Shown here piece by piece: positions 1 through 8,492 of a stretch of 26,186 nt of DNA (positions within the stretch are counted from its first letter, which is position 1; every line of letters begins with the position of its first letter). Source of the stretch: Lysobacter sp. Lineage in GTDB: Bacteria > Pseudomonadota > Gammaproteobacteria > Xanthomonadales > Xanthomonadaceae. The position numbers and the translations under genes are program-made. The notes under the pieces were generated by a model that searched no databases, had not been told where the DNA came from, and worked only from the letters and a program-made list of their open reading frames with translations. The stretch lies in assembly GCA_030151365.1 (NCBI GenBank), contig JASLDW010000048.1:1-26186 (forward strand), given 5' to 3'.

Positions 1-756
1 CAGGTCCTGGGCCTTGCCGATCTTGCGGTGGTCGCGCTTCTCGGCCTCTTCCAGCTGGGTCAGGTAGGCCTTGAGGTCCTTGTCGTTGAGCCAGGCGGTG
101 CCGTAGACGCGCTGGAGCATCTCGTTGTTGGAGTCGCCGCGCCAGTAGGCGCCCGCGACCTTCATCAGCTTGAAGCCGCGCAGCTTGTCGGTGTTGGGCA
201 CGTGCGGGCCGCGGCAGAGGTCGGTGAATTCGCCCTGGGTGTAGAGGGAGAGTTCCTCGTTGGCCGGGATCGATTCGATGATCTGCGCCTTGTATTCCTC
301 GTTCTTGTCGCGGAAGAACTTCACCGCCTCGTCGCGCGACAGCACCGAGCGCGCCACCGGCAGCGCTTCGCCGACGATCTTCTTCATCTCGGCCTCGATC
401 TTCTCGAGGTCTTCCGGGGTGAACGGCGTCTTGCGCGCGAAGTCGTAGTAGAAGCCGTTGTCGACCACCGGACCGATGGTGACCTGGGTGTCCGGGAACA
501 GCCGCTGCGTCGCCTGCGCCAGCAGGTGCGCGGTGGAGTGGCGGAGGATGTCGAGCGCCTCGGGCGACTTGTCGGTGACGATGGCGAGTTCGGCGTCGCG
601 GTCGATGCGGAAACCGGTATCGACCAGCTGGCCATCGACCTTGCCGGCCAGCGCGGCCTTGGCGAGGCCGGCGCCGATGGAGGCGGCGACGTCGGCGACG
701 GTGACGGGATGGTCGAATTCGCGGCGCGAACCGTCGGGGAGCGTGATGTTGATCAT
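1..756 (-). CDS. thrS: Threonyl-tRNA synthetase, N-terminal part (cut by window edge)
   Basis: Cytosolic class II synthetase that charges tRNA-Thr. The 252 codons in the window cover the N-terminal TGS domain (about residues 1-62) and the SAD editing domain. The HxxxH motif (H73, H77), C181 and H185 match the conserved editing/metal site of ThrS, which hydrolyses mischarged Ser-tRNA-Thr. The catalytic and anticodon-binding domains lie beyond the left edge; the family is usually about 640 residues. The ATG at 756 gives the typical start MINITLPDGSRR and is the only sensible start, although no good Shine-Dalgarno sequence precedes it. The gene sits behind a promoter, a Thr-rich leader peptide and an attenuator-like hairpin (described separately), so expression probably depends on the level of charged tRNA-Thr. 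Identity is certain; regulation is inferred. Confidence 0.97.
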   Translation of the reverse strand, partial: MINITLPDGSRREFDHPVTVADVAASIGAGLAKAALAGKVDGQLVDTGFRIDRDAELAIVTDKSPEALDILRHSTAHLLAQATQRLFPDTQVTIGPVVDNGFYYDFARKTPFTPEDLEKIEAEMKKIVGEALPVARSVLSRDEAVKFFRDKNEEYKAQIIESIPANEELSLYTQGEFTDLCRGPHVPNTDKLRGFKLMKVAGAYWRGDSNNEMLQRVYGTAWLNDKDLKAYLTQLEEAEKRDHRKIGKAQDL

Positions 757-810
757 GGGGGCAGATGCAGAGGGAGTTTCGGAGGTGTTTCCGCCGTGGG
801 CCGGAAACGC

Positions 811-851
811 AAACGGCGCCCGGAGGCGCCGTTTTTCGGGACCTCGGGACG
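811..851 (-). promoter_or_regulatory. Putative thrS attenuator: terminator with competing antiterminator
   Basis: Reading on the minus strand, a 10-bp perfect stem AAACGGCGCC/GGCGCCGTTT (834-825 and 820-811, four-base loop) is followed by the weak T-rich run GCGTTTCC. A competing pairing joins CGTCCCGAGG (851-842), just after the leader peptide stop, to CCTCCGGGCG (826-817), which covers the loop and part of the terminator's 3' arm. It has ten positions with one C-C mismatch and one G-U pair. The two structures exclude each other, the layout expected of amino-acid attenuation. The T-run on the thrS strand is poor, so termination may be partial. The opposite strand has a better T5 run, but no plus-strand gene lies upstream. 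Confidence 0.65.
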
Positions 852-853
852 CT

Positions 854-880
854 TCAGCGATGGGCGGTGGTAGTGCTCAT
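854..880 (-). CDS. Putative thrS leader peptide MSTTTAHR
   Basis: Eight-codon reading frame ATG AGC ACT ACC ACC GCC CAT CGC TGA. It starts about 50 nt downstream of a strong promoter and ends 97 nt before the thrS ATG. Three of its eight codons are consecutive Thr codons, matching the amino acid handled by the downstream enzyme. The stop is followed within three bases by the antiterminator strand. Ribosome stalling at the Thr codons when charged tRNA-Thr is scarce would be expected to favour the antiterminator. No clear Shine-Dalgarno sequence is visible (only GAG about 12 nt upstream). The frame is too short to test by homology here; the case rests on composition and position. Confidence 0.65.
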   Translation of the reverse strand: MSTTTAHR

Positions 881-936
881 GTCGCACGCTCGGCCGGCGT
901 CGCCGCAGGCCACCCGTGTCCGGTGGAGATGGGGGA

Positions 937-965
937 AACATAGGGCCGGAGCGGCTGCGGGTCAA
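937..965 (-). promoter_or_regulatory. Sigma70-type promoter of the thrS leader
   Basis: Minus-strand TTGACC (965-960), a 17-nt spacer and TATGTT (942-937). The -35 matches five of six and the -10 four of six consensus bases at ideal spacing. Transcription would start near 930, giving about 50 nt before the Thr-rich leader peptide. The promoter lies only 35 nt after the stop of the upstream efflux channel gene, so thrS has its own transcription start. Confidence 0.7.
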
Positions 966-1000
966 TGGGGAGGCCCTGCCAGCCGATCCGGCCCGCCCCC

Positions 1001-2476
1001 TCAAGGCGATCGTGCCGCCAGCTTCTTCCGCATCGGCAGGTGGTCGGGCCAGCCTCCGGCCAACGCTTTATACAGAGCGATGGCGCTGCCCACGCTGCGG
1101 GTGCGGGCATCGGCGAAGGCGTCCTCCGCCTGCAGCTGGGTGCGTTCGGCGTCCAGCACTTCGAACAGGTCGGTGGCGCCGGCGTGGTAACGCAAGCGCG
1201 CCAGTTGCGCCGCCTTCGCGCTGTCGAGGGCCGCCTGCTCCAGATGCGCGTCCTCGCTGCGGGCGCGGTCGTGACGGACCAATGCGTTCTCGGTGTCTTC
1301 CAGCGCGAGCAACACGGTCTTCTCGTATTGCGCGAGCTGGCCCTCGGCATTGGCATCGGCGGCCTTGATGCGGGCGCGGACCCGGCCGACATCGAGGAAG
1401 GACCAGTCGATGCCGAGCGCGACCAGGTGCGTTTCGCTGTCGCGCGAGAACAAGGCGCCGGTACTTGCCGCCTGTGAACCGATCAACCCGCCGAGCGTGA
1501 AGCGTGGGAACAGGTCGGCGGTGGCCACGCCAATCCGCGCGGTCGCCGCATGCAACCGTTGTTCCGCGGCAGCGACGTCCGGGCGATGGCGCAGCAAGTC
1601 GCCGGGCGTCGATGGATCGATGCGCGCGGGCAGCACCGGCAACGCACCCTGCGGCGTGAGCTCGGAGATCAGGGCTTCCGGCATGCGTCCGGTCAGCACC
1701 GCCAGCCGGTGCATCGACACCGCGACCTGCGCTTCCAGCGCCGGCACCCGCGACCGCGTCGCTTCCAGTTGCGCCCGTGCACGCGAGGTATCGAATTCGG
1801 TGCCGCGTCCGGCATTGAAGCGCGCCTCCACCAGCTTCAGCGTCTGCGCCTGGTTGTCGGCGTTCTGGCGCGCCACGCGCAGACGTTCCTGCGATCCACG
1901 CAGGGCGACATAGGTGTTCGCGACTTCGCCGACGATCGTCACCTGCAGCGCCTGCAGGTCCGCAGACGACGCATGCAGGTCCGCACGTTGCGCTTCCACG
2001 CTGCGGCGGACGCGACCGAAAAGGTCGAGTTCCCACGACGCCTGCGCACCCACGTTATAGCTTTCGTAATCGCGATCGCCGCGCGAGACGCCCGGCTGCT
2101 GGTCGGCGCTGGCGCGGTTGTCGGAGGCCTGCCCCTGCGCGGTGATCGTCGGCAGTCGATCGAACCTGGCGCCGCGCAGCAGCGCATCGGCGCGGTCGAG
2201 ATTGGCCAGCGCGATGCGCAGGTCGTGGTTGGCGGACAGCGCATCGTCGACCAGATGCGTCAGCAACGGGTCGTTGAAGCCGCGCCAGAATTCGCTGTCT
2301 GCTGCATTTGGCGCATGATCGGCCGTCGCGACATCCGTCGCCGCCTCTGCCTTCACGAAACGGTCGGGCACGCCACTCATGTTCGGATAGACGTGATTCG
2401 GTCCGACCGCGCAGGCCGCCAGCAGCACGGAGGCGATGGCGGCGACCAGCGGTCGAACGGTGGAAGCACTCACCAT
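1001..2476 (-). CDS. smeX: RND efflux outer-membrane lipoprotein channel (NodT/OprN family, SmeX-like)
   Basis: Outer-membrane TolC-type channel through which the RND pump expels drugs. The 491 residues have a lipoprotein signal peptide with lipobox LLAAC (C22 as lipidated residue), then the two-repeat outer-membrane-factor fold. Examples are the FWRGFNDPLLTHLVDDAL segment in the first repeat and WELDLFGRVRRSVEAQRA before the helical barrel. It is the last gene of the efflux operon. Its ATG lies inside the end of the SDR gene (7-nt overlap), so translation is probably coupled. No T-tailed terminator follows; the thrS promoter begins 35 nt downstream. The family call is firm, and the SmeX label rests on operon order. 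Confidence 0.93.
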   Translation of the reverse strand: MVSASTVRPLVAAIASVLLAACAVGPNHVYPNMSGVPDRFVKAEAATDVATADHAPNAADSEFWRGFNDPLLTHLVDDALSANHDLRIALANLDRADALLRGARFDRLPTITAQGQASDNRASADQQPGVSRGDRDYESYNVGAQASWELDLFGRVRRSVEAQRADLHASSADLQALQVTIVGEVANTYVALRGSQERLRVARQNADNQAQTLKLVEARFNAGRGTEFDTSRARAQLEATRSRVPALEAQVAVSMHRLAVLTGRMPEALISELTPQGALPVLPARIDPSTPGDLLRHRPDVAAAEQRLHAATARIGVATADLFPRFTLGGLIGSQAASTGALFSRDSETHLVALGIDWSFLDVGRVRARIKAADANAEGQLAQYEKTVLLALEDTENALVRHDRARSEDAHLEQAALDSAKAAQLARLRYHAGATDLFEVLDAERTQLQAEDAFADARTRSVGSAIALYKALAGGWPDHLPMRKKLAARSP

Positions 2477-3225
2477 GGCAGCACCTGATCGAAGTAGAAA
2501 TAGCCACCGGTCGGACCGTCGTTGCCGATCAGCGCCAGCCGCACGCTGGTGCGCGCACCTTCCGGCACCAGCAGCTCGCCGTTCTGCTGGTCGCCGGACT
2601 TGTTCATGTCGGTCTGCACGTAGCCCGGATGGATGGTGTTGACCTTGATCCCGCTGTCCTTCAGTTCATGCGCCAGATGCACCGTCCACGCATTCACCGC
2701 GCTCTTGGACACGTTGTAGGCAGGAACGCCCTTGAACTCGTAGATGAAGGATTCGGGGTTCTGGTGTTCCGAGATCGAACCCAGCAGGCTGGACACGTTG
2801 ACGATGCGCCCGGCGTCAGACTTCTTCAGCAGCGGCAGGAAGGCCTGCGTGGTCTCGATCAGGCCGAATACATTGGTGTCGAACGTGTTGCGCCAAGTGC
2901 CGAGCGACTGGCCGGATACGCCCTTGCTGGCGTCATCGACCAGGATGCCGGCGTTGTTGACGAGGATGTCGAGCTTGCCGTGCTTCTGCGCGACTTCCTG
3001 TGCGGCGGCGGCGATGCTGTCGGGCTTGGTGACGTCGAGCGCGATCGCTTCGACCGGCAGGCCTTGGGCTTGCAGCTTCAGCGAAGCCTCGACCGCCTTG
3101 GCGCGATCGCGACCGGCAAGCAAGACGTGCACGCCCTGGCTGGCGAGCTGGCGGACGGTTTCGAACCCGATGCCGCGGGTGGCTCCGGTGACAAGGGCGA
3201 TTTTGGAGTTGTTCTGGGCGGACAT
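2470..3225 (-). CDS. smeU2: Short-chain dehydrogenase/reductase inside the efflux operon (SmeU2-like)
   Basis: Cytoplasmic NAD(P)-dependent oxidoreductase of the classical SDR family, 251 residues. Visible motifs are the dinucleotide-binding TGATRGIG (13-20), NNAG (90-93), the catalytic serine region VNVSS (142-146) and Y170-x3-K174. All catalytic residues are therefore present. The substrate is unknown; carbonyl-reductase-type SDRs are the nearest resemblance. It lies between the RND pump and the outer-membrane channel, as smeU2 does in S. maltophilia. The start at 3225 has AAGGA six bases upstream. A strong hairpin sits in the 44-nt gap after the pump gene. Whether it reduces a pump substrate or an endogenous toxic carbonyl is not known. 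Confidence 0.92.
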   Translation of the reverse strand: MSAQNNSKIALVTGATRGIGFETVRQLASQGVHVLLAGRDRAKAVEASLKLQAQGLPVEAIALDVTKPDSIAAAAQEVAQKHGKLDILVNNAGILVDDASKGVSGQSLGTWRNTFDTNVFGLIETTQAFLPLLKKSDAGRIVNVSSLLGSISEHQNPESFIYEFKGVPAYNVSKSAVNAWTVHLAHELKDSGIKVNTIHPGYVQTDMNKSGDQQNGELLVPEGARTSVRLALIGNDGPTGGYFYFDQVLPW

Positions 3226-3243
3226 TTTGAATTCCTTGGGTGG

Positions 3244-3261
3244 GGCGGGCCGTGGCCCGCC
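3244..3261 (-). repeat. Intercistronic inverted repeat between pump and SDR genes
   Basis: GGCGGGCC and GGCCCGCC, perfect 8-bp arms around a two-base centre, fill most of the 44-nt gap between the RND pump stop and the SDR start. In RNA this can form a stem of about seven GC pairs. No T-run follows, so it is not a classical terminator. It may slow transcription, protect the upstream mRNA 3' end or set the ratio of pump to downstream proteins. Confidence 0.5.
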
Positions 3262-3269
3262 ATGGGAGA

Positions 3270-6200
3270 TCAGAGCACTGAAGATGGCGTCGCCGACGCG
3301 TGTTCCGGCAACGCGTCATGGCGCACCAGCTCGCGACGCGCGAGCTTGCGCAGGGCGACGTAGAACACCGGCGTCAGGAACAGGCCGAACAACGTGACGC
3401 CGAGCATTCCCGAGAACACGGTAATGCCGGTGACCGAACGCACTTCCGCGCCCGCGCCATGCGAGAACACCAGCGGCACGGTGCCGGCGATGAAGGCGAT
3501 CGACGTCATCACGATCGGGCGCAGGCGCATGCGGCAGGCTTCCAGTGCCGCTTCGACGATGCCCTTGCCTTGCAATTCCAGTTCGCGGGCGAACTCGACG
3601 ATCAGGATCGCGTTCTTGCAGGCGAGGCCCATCAACACCACCAGGCCGACCTGTACGAAGACGTTGTTGTCGCCACCGGTCAGCTTGACGCCGAGCAGCG
3701 CGGACAGCAGGCACATCGGCACGATCAGGATCACCGCCAACGGCAGCGTCCAGCTTTCGTACAGCGCCGCCAGCACCAGGAACACCAGCAGGATCGCCAG
3801 CGGAAAGATCACCAGCGCGGCCTTGCCCTGCATCACCTGTTGGTAGCTGAGGTCGGTCCACTCGATGTTCATGCCGTTGGGCAAGACCTTGTCCGCGGTC
3901 TGCTCGAGTGCCGTCATCGCTTGCGCCGAAGACAGCAGGCGCGGATCGGCGGCACCGGCGAGATCGGCGGCGGGATAGCCGTTGTAGCGCAGCACCGGAT
4001 CGGGGCCGTAGCTTTGCTTGATCGTCACCATCGAACCGATCGGCACCATCTCGCCACGCTCGTTGCGCGTGCGCAGGTTGCCGATGTCCTCGACATTGCC
4101 GCGGAACTTGCCGTCGGCCTGCGCGATCACCTGCCAGGTGCGACCGAACTGGTTGAAGTCGTTGACGTAGGCGGAACCGAGATAGGTCTGCAGCGTGTCG
4201 AACAGTTCCGTCAGCGGAACGCCCTGTGCCTTGGCCTTGACGCGATCGACTTCGGCGTCGAGCTGCGGCACGTTGGCCTGGTAGCTGGTGATCGGATAGC
4301 TCATGCCCGGCGTCTGCATCACCGCGCCCTGTAGGCCCTGCACCGCGTTCTGCAACGCGCCGTAGCCGAGGCCGGCGCGGTCTTCGACGAACAGCTGGTA
4401 GCCGTTGCCGTTGCCGAGGCCGAGGATTGGCGGCGGCAGCATCGAGAAGGCGAAGCCTTCCTGCAGGCCGGCGATCTTCTGGCTGATTTCCGCGTTGATC
4501 TGCTCGGCGGTGCGGCCATGGCGCTCACTGAAGGGCTTGAGGGGAATGAAGGCCACGCCCGTGTTCGGCGTATTGGTGAACTGCAGCGCGTTGAGACCCG
4601 GGAACGAAATCGTGTGGGCGACGCCCTCGGTGTGCTGGGCGATGTCGGCGACCTTGCGCAGCATCGCGTCGGTGCGCGCGATCGACGCGCCTTCCGGCAG
4701 CTTCACGCCGGCGATCAGGTAGAGCTTGTCCTGGGTCGGGATGAAGCCCGCGGGCACCAGCTTGAACACGAACCCGGTGGCGAGCAGCAGCACCGCATAC
4801 ACCGCGAACACCGCGCCGCGACGGCCGAGCGTGCGCTTCATCGCGCCTTCGTAGCGATCGGAATTGCGCTTGAAGAAGCGGTTGAAGGGACGGAAGATCC
4901 AGCCGAACAGACGATCAATCAGGCGAGACGGTGCATCCTTGGCGGCGTCGTGCGACTTCAGCAGGCGAGCGGCCAGCGCCGGCGACAGGGTCAGCGAGTT
5001 GATCGCCGAGATCACCGTCGAGATGGCGATCGTCACCGCGAACTGCTTGTAGAACTGGCCGGTCACGCCCGAGAGGAAGGCCATCGGAACGAACACCGCG
5101 CACAGCACCAGCGCGATCGCGATGATCGGCCCGGACACTTCCTTCATCGCAAGGTGCGCGGCCTGCAACGGCGTGGCGCCATGCTCGATGTGGCGTTCGA
5201 CGTTCTCCACCACCACGATGGCGTCGTCAACAACAATACCGATCGCCAGCACCATGCCGAACAGGCTCAGCGTGTTGATCGAGAAGCCGAGCAGATAGAG
5301 CACCGCGAAGGTACCGACGATCGACACCGGCACCGCAATCAGCGGAATGATCGAGGCGCGCCAGGTCTGCAGGAACAGGATCACCACCAACACCACCAGC
5401 GCGACCGCTTCCAGCAACGTCGACACCACCGCCTTGATCGAATCGCGGACGAAGATCGTGGTGTCGTACACCGCCTCGTACTTGATGCCGTCGGGGAAGC
5501 GCTTGGTCATGCCATCCATGGCCGCGATCACGTTCTTCTGGATGTCGAGCGCGTTGGCGCCCGGCGCCTGGAAGATGCCGATGCCGACCGCGTTCTTGCC
5601 GTCGAGCTGCGAGCGCAGGGTGTAGTCGCCGGCGCCGAGTTCGATCCGCGCGACGTCGGAGAGACGGACGATCTCGCCATCGTCGCCGGCCTTGAGCACG
5701 ATGTTGCCGAACTCGTCCGGCGTCTTCAGCCGGCCCTGCGCATTGATCAGGGTGAGGAACTTGCTGTCGGGCATCGGTTCGGCACCGAGCTGGCCCGCCG
5801 AGACCTGCACGTTCTGCTCTCGCATCGCCCGCACCACGTCGCCCGCGGTCAGGCCACGAGAAGCGATCTTGTCGGGATCGAGCCACGCGCGCATCGCGTA
5901 GTCGCCGCCGCCGAAGATCTGCGCATCGCCGACGCCCGGGATGCGCGTCAGCGCGTCCTTGACGTGCAGACGCGCGTAGTTGCGCAGGTACAGGGTGTCG
6001 TACTTGCCGTTCGGCGAAGTCAGGTGCACCACCATCAGGAAGGTCGGCGACTGCTTCTGCGTGGTCACGCCCTGCCGGCGCACGTCCTCGGGCAAGCGCG
6101 CCAGCGCCTGGCTGACGCGGTTCTGCACCCGCACCGCCGCGTCATCGGCATTGGTGCCGGGGCGGAAGGTCACGGTGGTGACCAGCACGCCGTCGGAACC

Positions 6201-6452
6201 CGCGACCGACTTGATGTACATCATGTTTTCGACGCCGTTGATCGCCTCTTCCAGTGGCGTCGCCACGGTTTCGGCGATCACCTTGGGATTGGCGCCGGGA
6301 TACACCGTGCGCACCACCACCGATGGCGGCACCACGTCCGGGTATTCGCTGATCGGCAGCATCGGCATCGCGATCAGGCCGGCGGCGAAGATCACGATCG
6401 ACAGCACCGCGGCGAAGATCGGCCGGTCGATGAAGAATTTCGAGAAATCCAT
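3270..6452 (-). CDS. smeW: RND multidrug efflux transporter, HAE1 family (MexF/SmeW-like)
   Basis: Inner-membrane proton/drug antiporter of 1060 residues, the normal length for HAE1 pumps. The start MDFSKFFIDRPIFAAVLS is typical of the MexF branch rather than MexB. The proton-relay residues are visible: D409-D410 in GIVVDDAIVVVENVER (TM4) and K946 in GLACKNAILIVEF (TM10). Two large periplasmic loops and twelve membrane segments follow the family plan. AAGGA precedes the ATG at 6452, and the gap to the fusion-protein gene is 28 nt. In S. maltophilia, SmeVWX exports chloramphenicol, quinolones and tetracyclines; the substrates here are inferred only. No frameshift or missing domain is seen. Confidence 0.96.
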   Translation of the reverse strand: MDFSKFFIDRPIFAAVLSIVIFAAGLIAMPMLPISEYPDVVPPSVVVRTVYPGANPKVIAETVATPLEEAINGVENMMYIKSVAGSDGVLVTTVTFRPGTNADDAAVRVQNRVSQALARLPEDVRRQGVTTQKQSPTFLMVVHLTSPNGKYDTLYLRNYARLHVKDALTRIPGVGDAQIFGGGDYAMRAWLDPDKIASRGLTAGDVVRAMREQNVQVSAGQLGAEPMPDSKFLTLINAQGRLKTPDEFGNIVLKAGDDGEIVRLSDVARIELGAGDYTLRSQLDGKNAVGIGIFQAPGANALDIQKNVIAAMDGMTKRFPDGIKYEAVYDTTIFVRDSIKAVVSTLLEAVALVVLVVILFLQTWRASIIPLIAVPVSIVGTFAVLYLLGFSINTLSLFGMVLAIGIVVDDAIVVVENVERHIEHGATPLQAAHLAMKEVSGPIIAIALVLCAVFVPMAFLSGVTGQFYKQFAVTIAISTVISAINSLTLSPALAARLLKSHDAAKDAPSRLIDRLFGWIFRPFNRFFKRNSDRYEGAMKRTLGRRGAVFAVYAVLLLATGFVFKLVPAGFIPTQDKLYLIAGVKLPEGASIARTDAMLRKVADIAQHTEGVAHTISFPGLNALQFTNTPNTGVAFIPLKPFSERHGRTAEQINAEISQKIAGLQEGFAFSMLPPPILGLGNGNGYQLFVEDRAGLGYGALQNAVQGLQGAVMQTPGMSYPITSYQANVPQLDAEVDRVKAKAQGVPLTELFDTLQTYLGSAYVNDFNQFGRTWQVIAQADGKFRGNVEDIGNLRTRNERGEMVPIGSMVTIKQSYGPDPVLRYNGYPAADLAGAADPRLLSSAQAMTALEQTADKVLPNGMNIEWTDLSYQQVMQGKAALVIFPLAILLVFLVLAALYESWTLPLAVILIVPMCLLSALLGVKLTGGDNNVFVQVGLVVLMGLACKNAILIVEFARELELQGKGIVEAALEACRMRLRPIVMTSIAFIAGTVPLVFSHGAGAEVRSVTGITVFSGMLGVTLFGLFLTPVFYVALRKLARRELVRHDALPEHASATPSSVL

Positions 6453-6480
6453 TGAAAGATCCTTGTCTGTTGCGGGCGCG

Positions 6481-7695
6481 TCAGTTCGAGGCGGGGCCTG
6501 CGGCTGCCGGCTGCGGCGCCGGGGCGCCCATCGCGATCTGTTGCGGCTTCACCGGCATGCCCGGCATGAACACCTTCTGCACGCCGTGGACGATCACCTT
6601 GTCGGTGGGCGCAAGACCCGACTGCACCACGCGCAACCCGTCGATGCTGCGACCGAGCACCACGTCCTTGCGCATGGCCGCGTTGTTCGGGCCGACGACA
6701 TAGACGTATTTGCGGTCCTGGTCTGTGAGCACGGCGCTGTCGTCGATCAGCATGGCGTTGAACTCGCCGCTGCCCTGCAGTTGCACGCGCGCGAACAGGC
6801 CGGGCGTGAACAGACGATCGGGATTCTTCAGCACGGCGCGGGCGCGGATGGTCCCGGTCTTGGGATCGACCTGGTTGTCGACGAAGTCGACGGTGCCTTC
6901 ATGCGGATACCCGCTCTCGCTGGCCAGACCGACACGCACCGGGTTCTTGGTCGCGTTGCGCTCGCCCTTGCGGGCCATTTCGGCGTAGCGCAGCAGGCTC
7001 TGCTCGTCGCTTTCGAAATAGACGAAAACCGGATCCTGCGACACCACCGTCGTCAATTGCGTGGCATCGGCCTGGGCGAGATTGCCCTCGGTCACCAGCG
7101 CGCGCCCGGCGCGACCGGTGATCGGCGAACGCACTTCGGTGAACTGCAGGTTCAATCGCGCGGCGGCAACCGCGGCTTCGGCGGCACGCACTGAGGCACC
7201 GGTGCCGGATGTGGCGGCGCGGCGCTGGTCGAACTCCTCGCGCGAGATTGCCTTGGCTTCGATCAGCGATTGCGCGCGGGTGTCCTGCGCCTGTGCCAGC
7301 TTCGATTCACTGCGGGCGCGTTCGAGATCCGCAAGCGCGCGGTCGAGTGCGGCCCGGTACGGACGCTGATCGATCACGAACAGCAGGTCGCCCTTGCGAA
7401 CGTCCTGTCCTTCGCGATAGGCGACGCGCTGCACGTAACCGCTGACGCGCGGCCGCAACTCGACGCTTTCCACCGCGGCGACATGCCCGCTGTACTCGTC
7501 CCACTGGTGCACCGACTTGGTCAGCACGGTGGCGACGCTGACTTCGGGCGGCGGCGGCATGCCGGCGTTCGGCGCGGCCTGGCTGCTGCAACCGGCCAAC
7601 GCCAGCATCATCGCCGCGCCAAGGGCGAGCCCCGGCCATGCCGGTCCCGATGCCGTGCCTTGCAGTTCCCGGCTGGGAGAATTGTCGTAAGTCAT
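6481..7695 (-). CDS. smeV: Efflux periplasmic adaptor, membrane-fusion lipoprotein (MexE/SmeV-like)
   Basis: Periplasmic adaptor joining the RND pump to the outer-membrane channel; 404 residues. The N-terminus carries a lipoprotein signal with lipobox LAGC (C36). It is followed by the WDEYSGHVAAVESVELRPRV segment characteristic of the MexE branch, an alpha-helical hairpin rich in Ala/Arg/Glu, then lipoyl and beta-barrel domains including NQVDPKTGTIRARAVL. The ATG at 7695 was chosen because AGGAG lies eight bases upstream and it overlaps the preceding SDR stop by four bases (ATGA). An upstream start at 7824 would only add sequence that is the tail of the SDR gene read in another frame. Confidence 0.95.
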   Translation of the reverse strand: MTYDNSPSRELQGTASGPAWPGLALGAAMMLALAGCSSQAAPNAGMPPPPEVSVATVLTKSVHQWDEYSGHVAAVESVELRPRVSGYVQRVAYREGQDVRKGDLLFVIDQRPYRAALDRALADLERARSESKLAQAQDTRAQSLIEAKAISREEFDQRRAATSGTGASVRAAEAAVAAARLNLQFTEVRSPITGRAGRALVTEGNLAQADATQLTTVVSQDPVFVYFESDEQSLLRYAEMARKGERNATKNPVRVGLASESGYPHEGTVDFVDNQVDPKTGTIRARAVLKNPDRLFTPGLFARVQLQGSGEFNAMLIDDSAVLTDQDRKYVYVVGPNNAAMRKDVVLGRSIDGLRVVQSGLAPTDKVIVHGVQKVFMPGMPVKPQQIAMGAPAPQPAAAGPASN

Positions 7696-8492
7696 CTTGT
7701 GTGCTCCTGATTCCTGTTTGCAGCAATGGGGGATGGGGAAAATTTCGACGCGACGGTGTCGAGGAACTTGTGCACGGAGCGTGCGGCGTGGTCCGGCTCC
7801 AGGGTCAAGATCGCCTGGGTACAACGCGCGTCATTGCGATGCTTGAGCAGCTCCAGCGCCTTGCGCCCGATGTGATTGACGCAAGGCCAGCCCTGGCAGG
7901 CGTGTTTCTCGTTGGCGTCGGTGCGCGCCGGCGACTCGACTTCCAACAGCTGCAGGCGCACCGCATGGCTGCGCGCTTCGTCGTGCAGCACGCGCGCGAG
8001 CATGCGCAACGCGGCGGCGGAGATCGAACGATGGCCGTAACCGGCCCAGGGATTGCGTCCGCCGGGGCCGCCGATCATCACGTAACCGCAATTGCGCCCC
8101 GACTCGGCGAGCCACGGCAGCAGATGGCGCGCGGCAACCAGGTGCGGCAACACCGCTTCGTCGAAATTGCGGCGCAACGCTTCCGCCGACTGGTCGATCA
8201 GGCGACCGCGCACGCCGCCCGCGCCCAACGCGGCCACCACGCCCAGGAAGGGCTGGCCGATTTCGCGCAACGACGCGACCAGCGCCAATGCACCGGCATC
8301 GTTCACCAGCGAAGCCTCGATCGTGCGCAGGATGGCGCCGGGAAACTGCATTTCCAGCGCGGCGAGACCGCGGGCATCGCGGGCCACCGCGACCACCGGC
8401 CAGCCCGCCTCGGCGGCGGCTTTCACCGCTGCCCGCCCCACGGTGCCGGTGGCCCCCAGGATGAGCACGACCGGTTTTATCGTCCCGCTCAT
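7692..8492 (-). CDS. smeU1: Atypical SDR-fold NAD(P)-binding protein (SmeU1-like)
   Basis: Rossmann-fold protein of 266 residues. The N-terminal GATGTVG (13-19) is a dinucleotide-binding motif of the SDR/NmrA type. The usual NNAG is replaced by AALGAGG (87-93). The serine segment reads MIGGPGG (139-145), and the Y-x3-K site reads Y152-x3-S156. Canonical SDR catalysis is therefore unlikely. It may bind the cofactor as a sensor, use a different mechanism or have lost activity. The ATG at 8492 overlaps the preceding gene by four bases (ATGA), and its own stop overlaps the smeV start by four bases, so three genes are translationally chained. Position matches smeU1 of S. maltophilia. The fold is confident; the function is unknown. 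Confidence 0.85.
   Translation of the reverse strand: MSGTIKPVVLILGATGTVGRAAVKAAAEAGWPVVAVARDARGLAALEMQFPGAILRTIEASLVNDAGALALVASLREIGQPFLGVVAALGAGGVRGRLIDQSAEALRRNFDEAVLPHLVAARHLLPWLAESGRNCGYVMIGGPGGRNPWAGYGHRSISAAALRMLARVLHDEARSHAVRLQLLEVESPARTDANEKHACQGWPCVNHIGRKALELLKHRNDARCTQAILTLEPDHAARSVHKFLDTVASKFSPSPIAANRNQEHTR

Noticed and set aside
811..836. Plus-strand reading of the thrS leader hairpin as an ordinary terminator
   Set aside because: It has a better T-run on this strand, but no plus-strand gene lies upstream to terminate; the minus-strand attenuator explains the position better.
4518..6455. 645-codon plus-strand frame antisense to the RND pump
   Set aside because: Shadow of the pump gene, extremely rich in His/Arg/Gln and without family resemblance.
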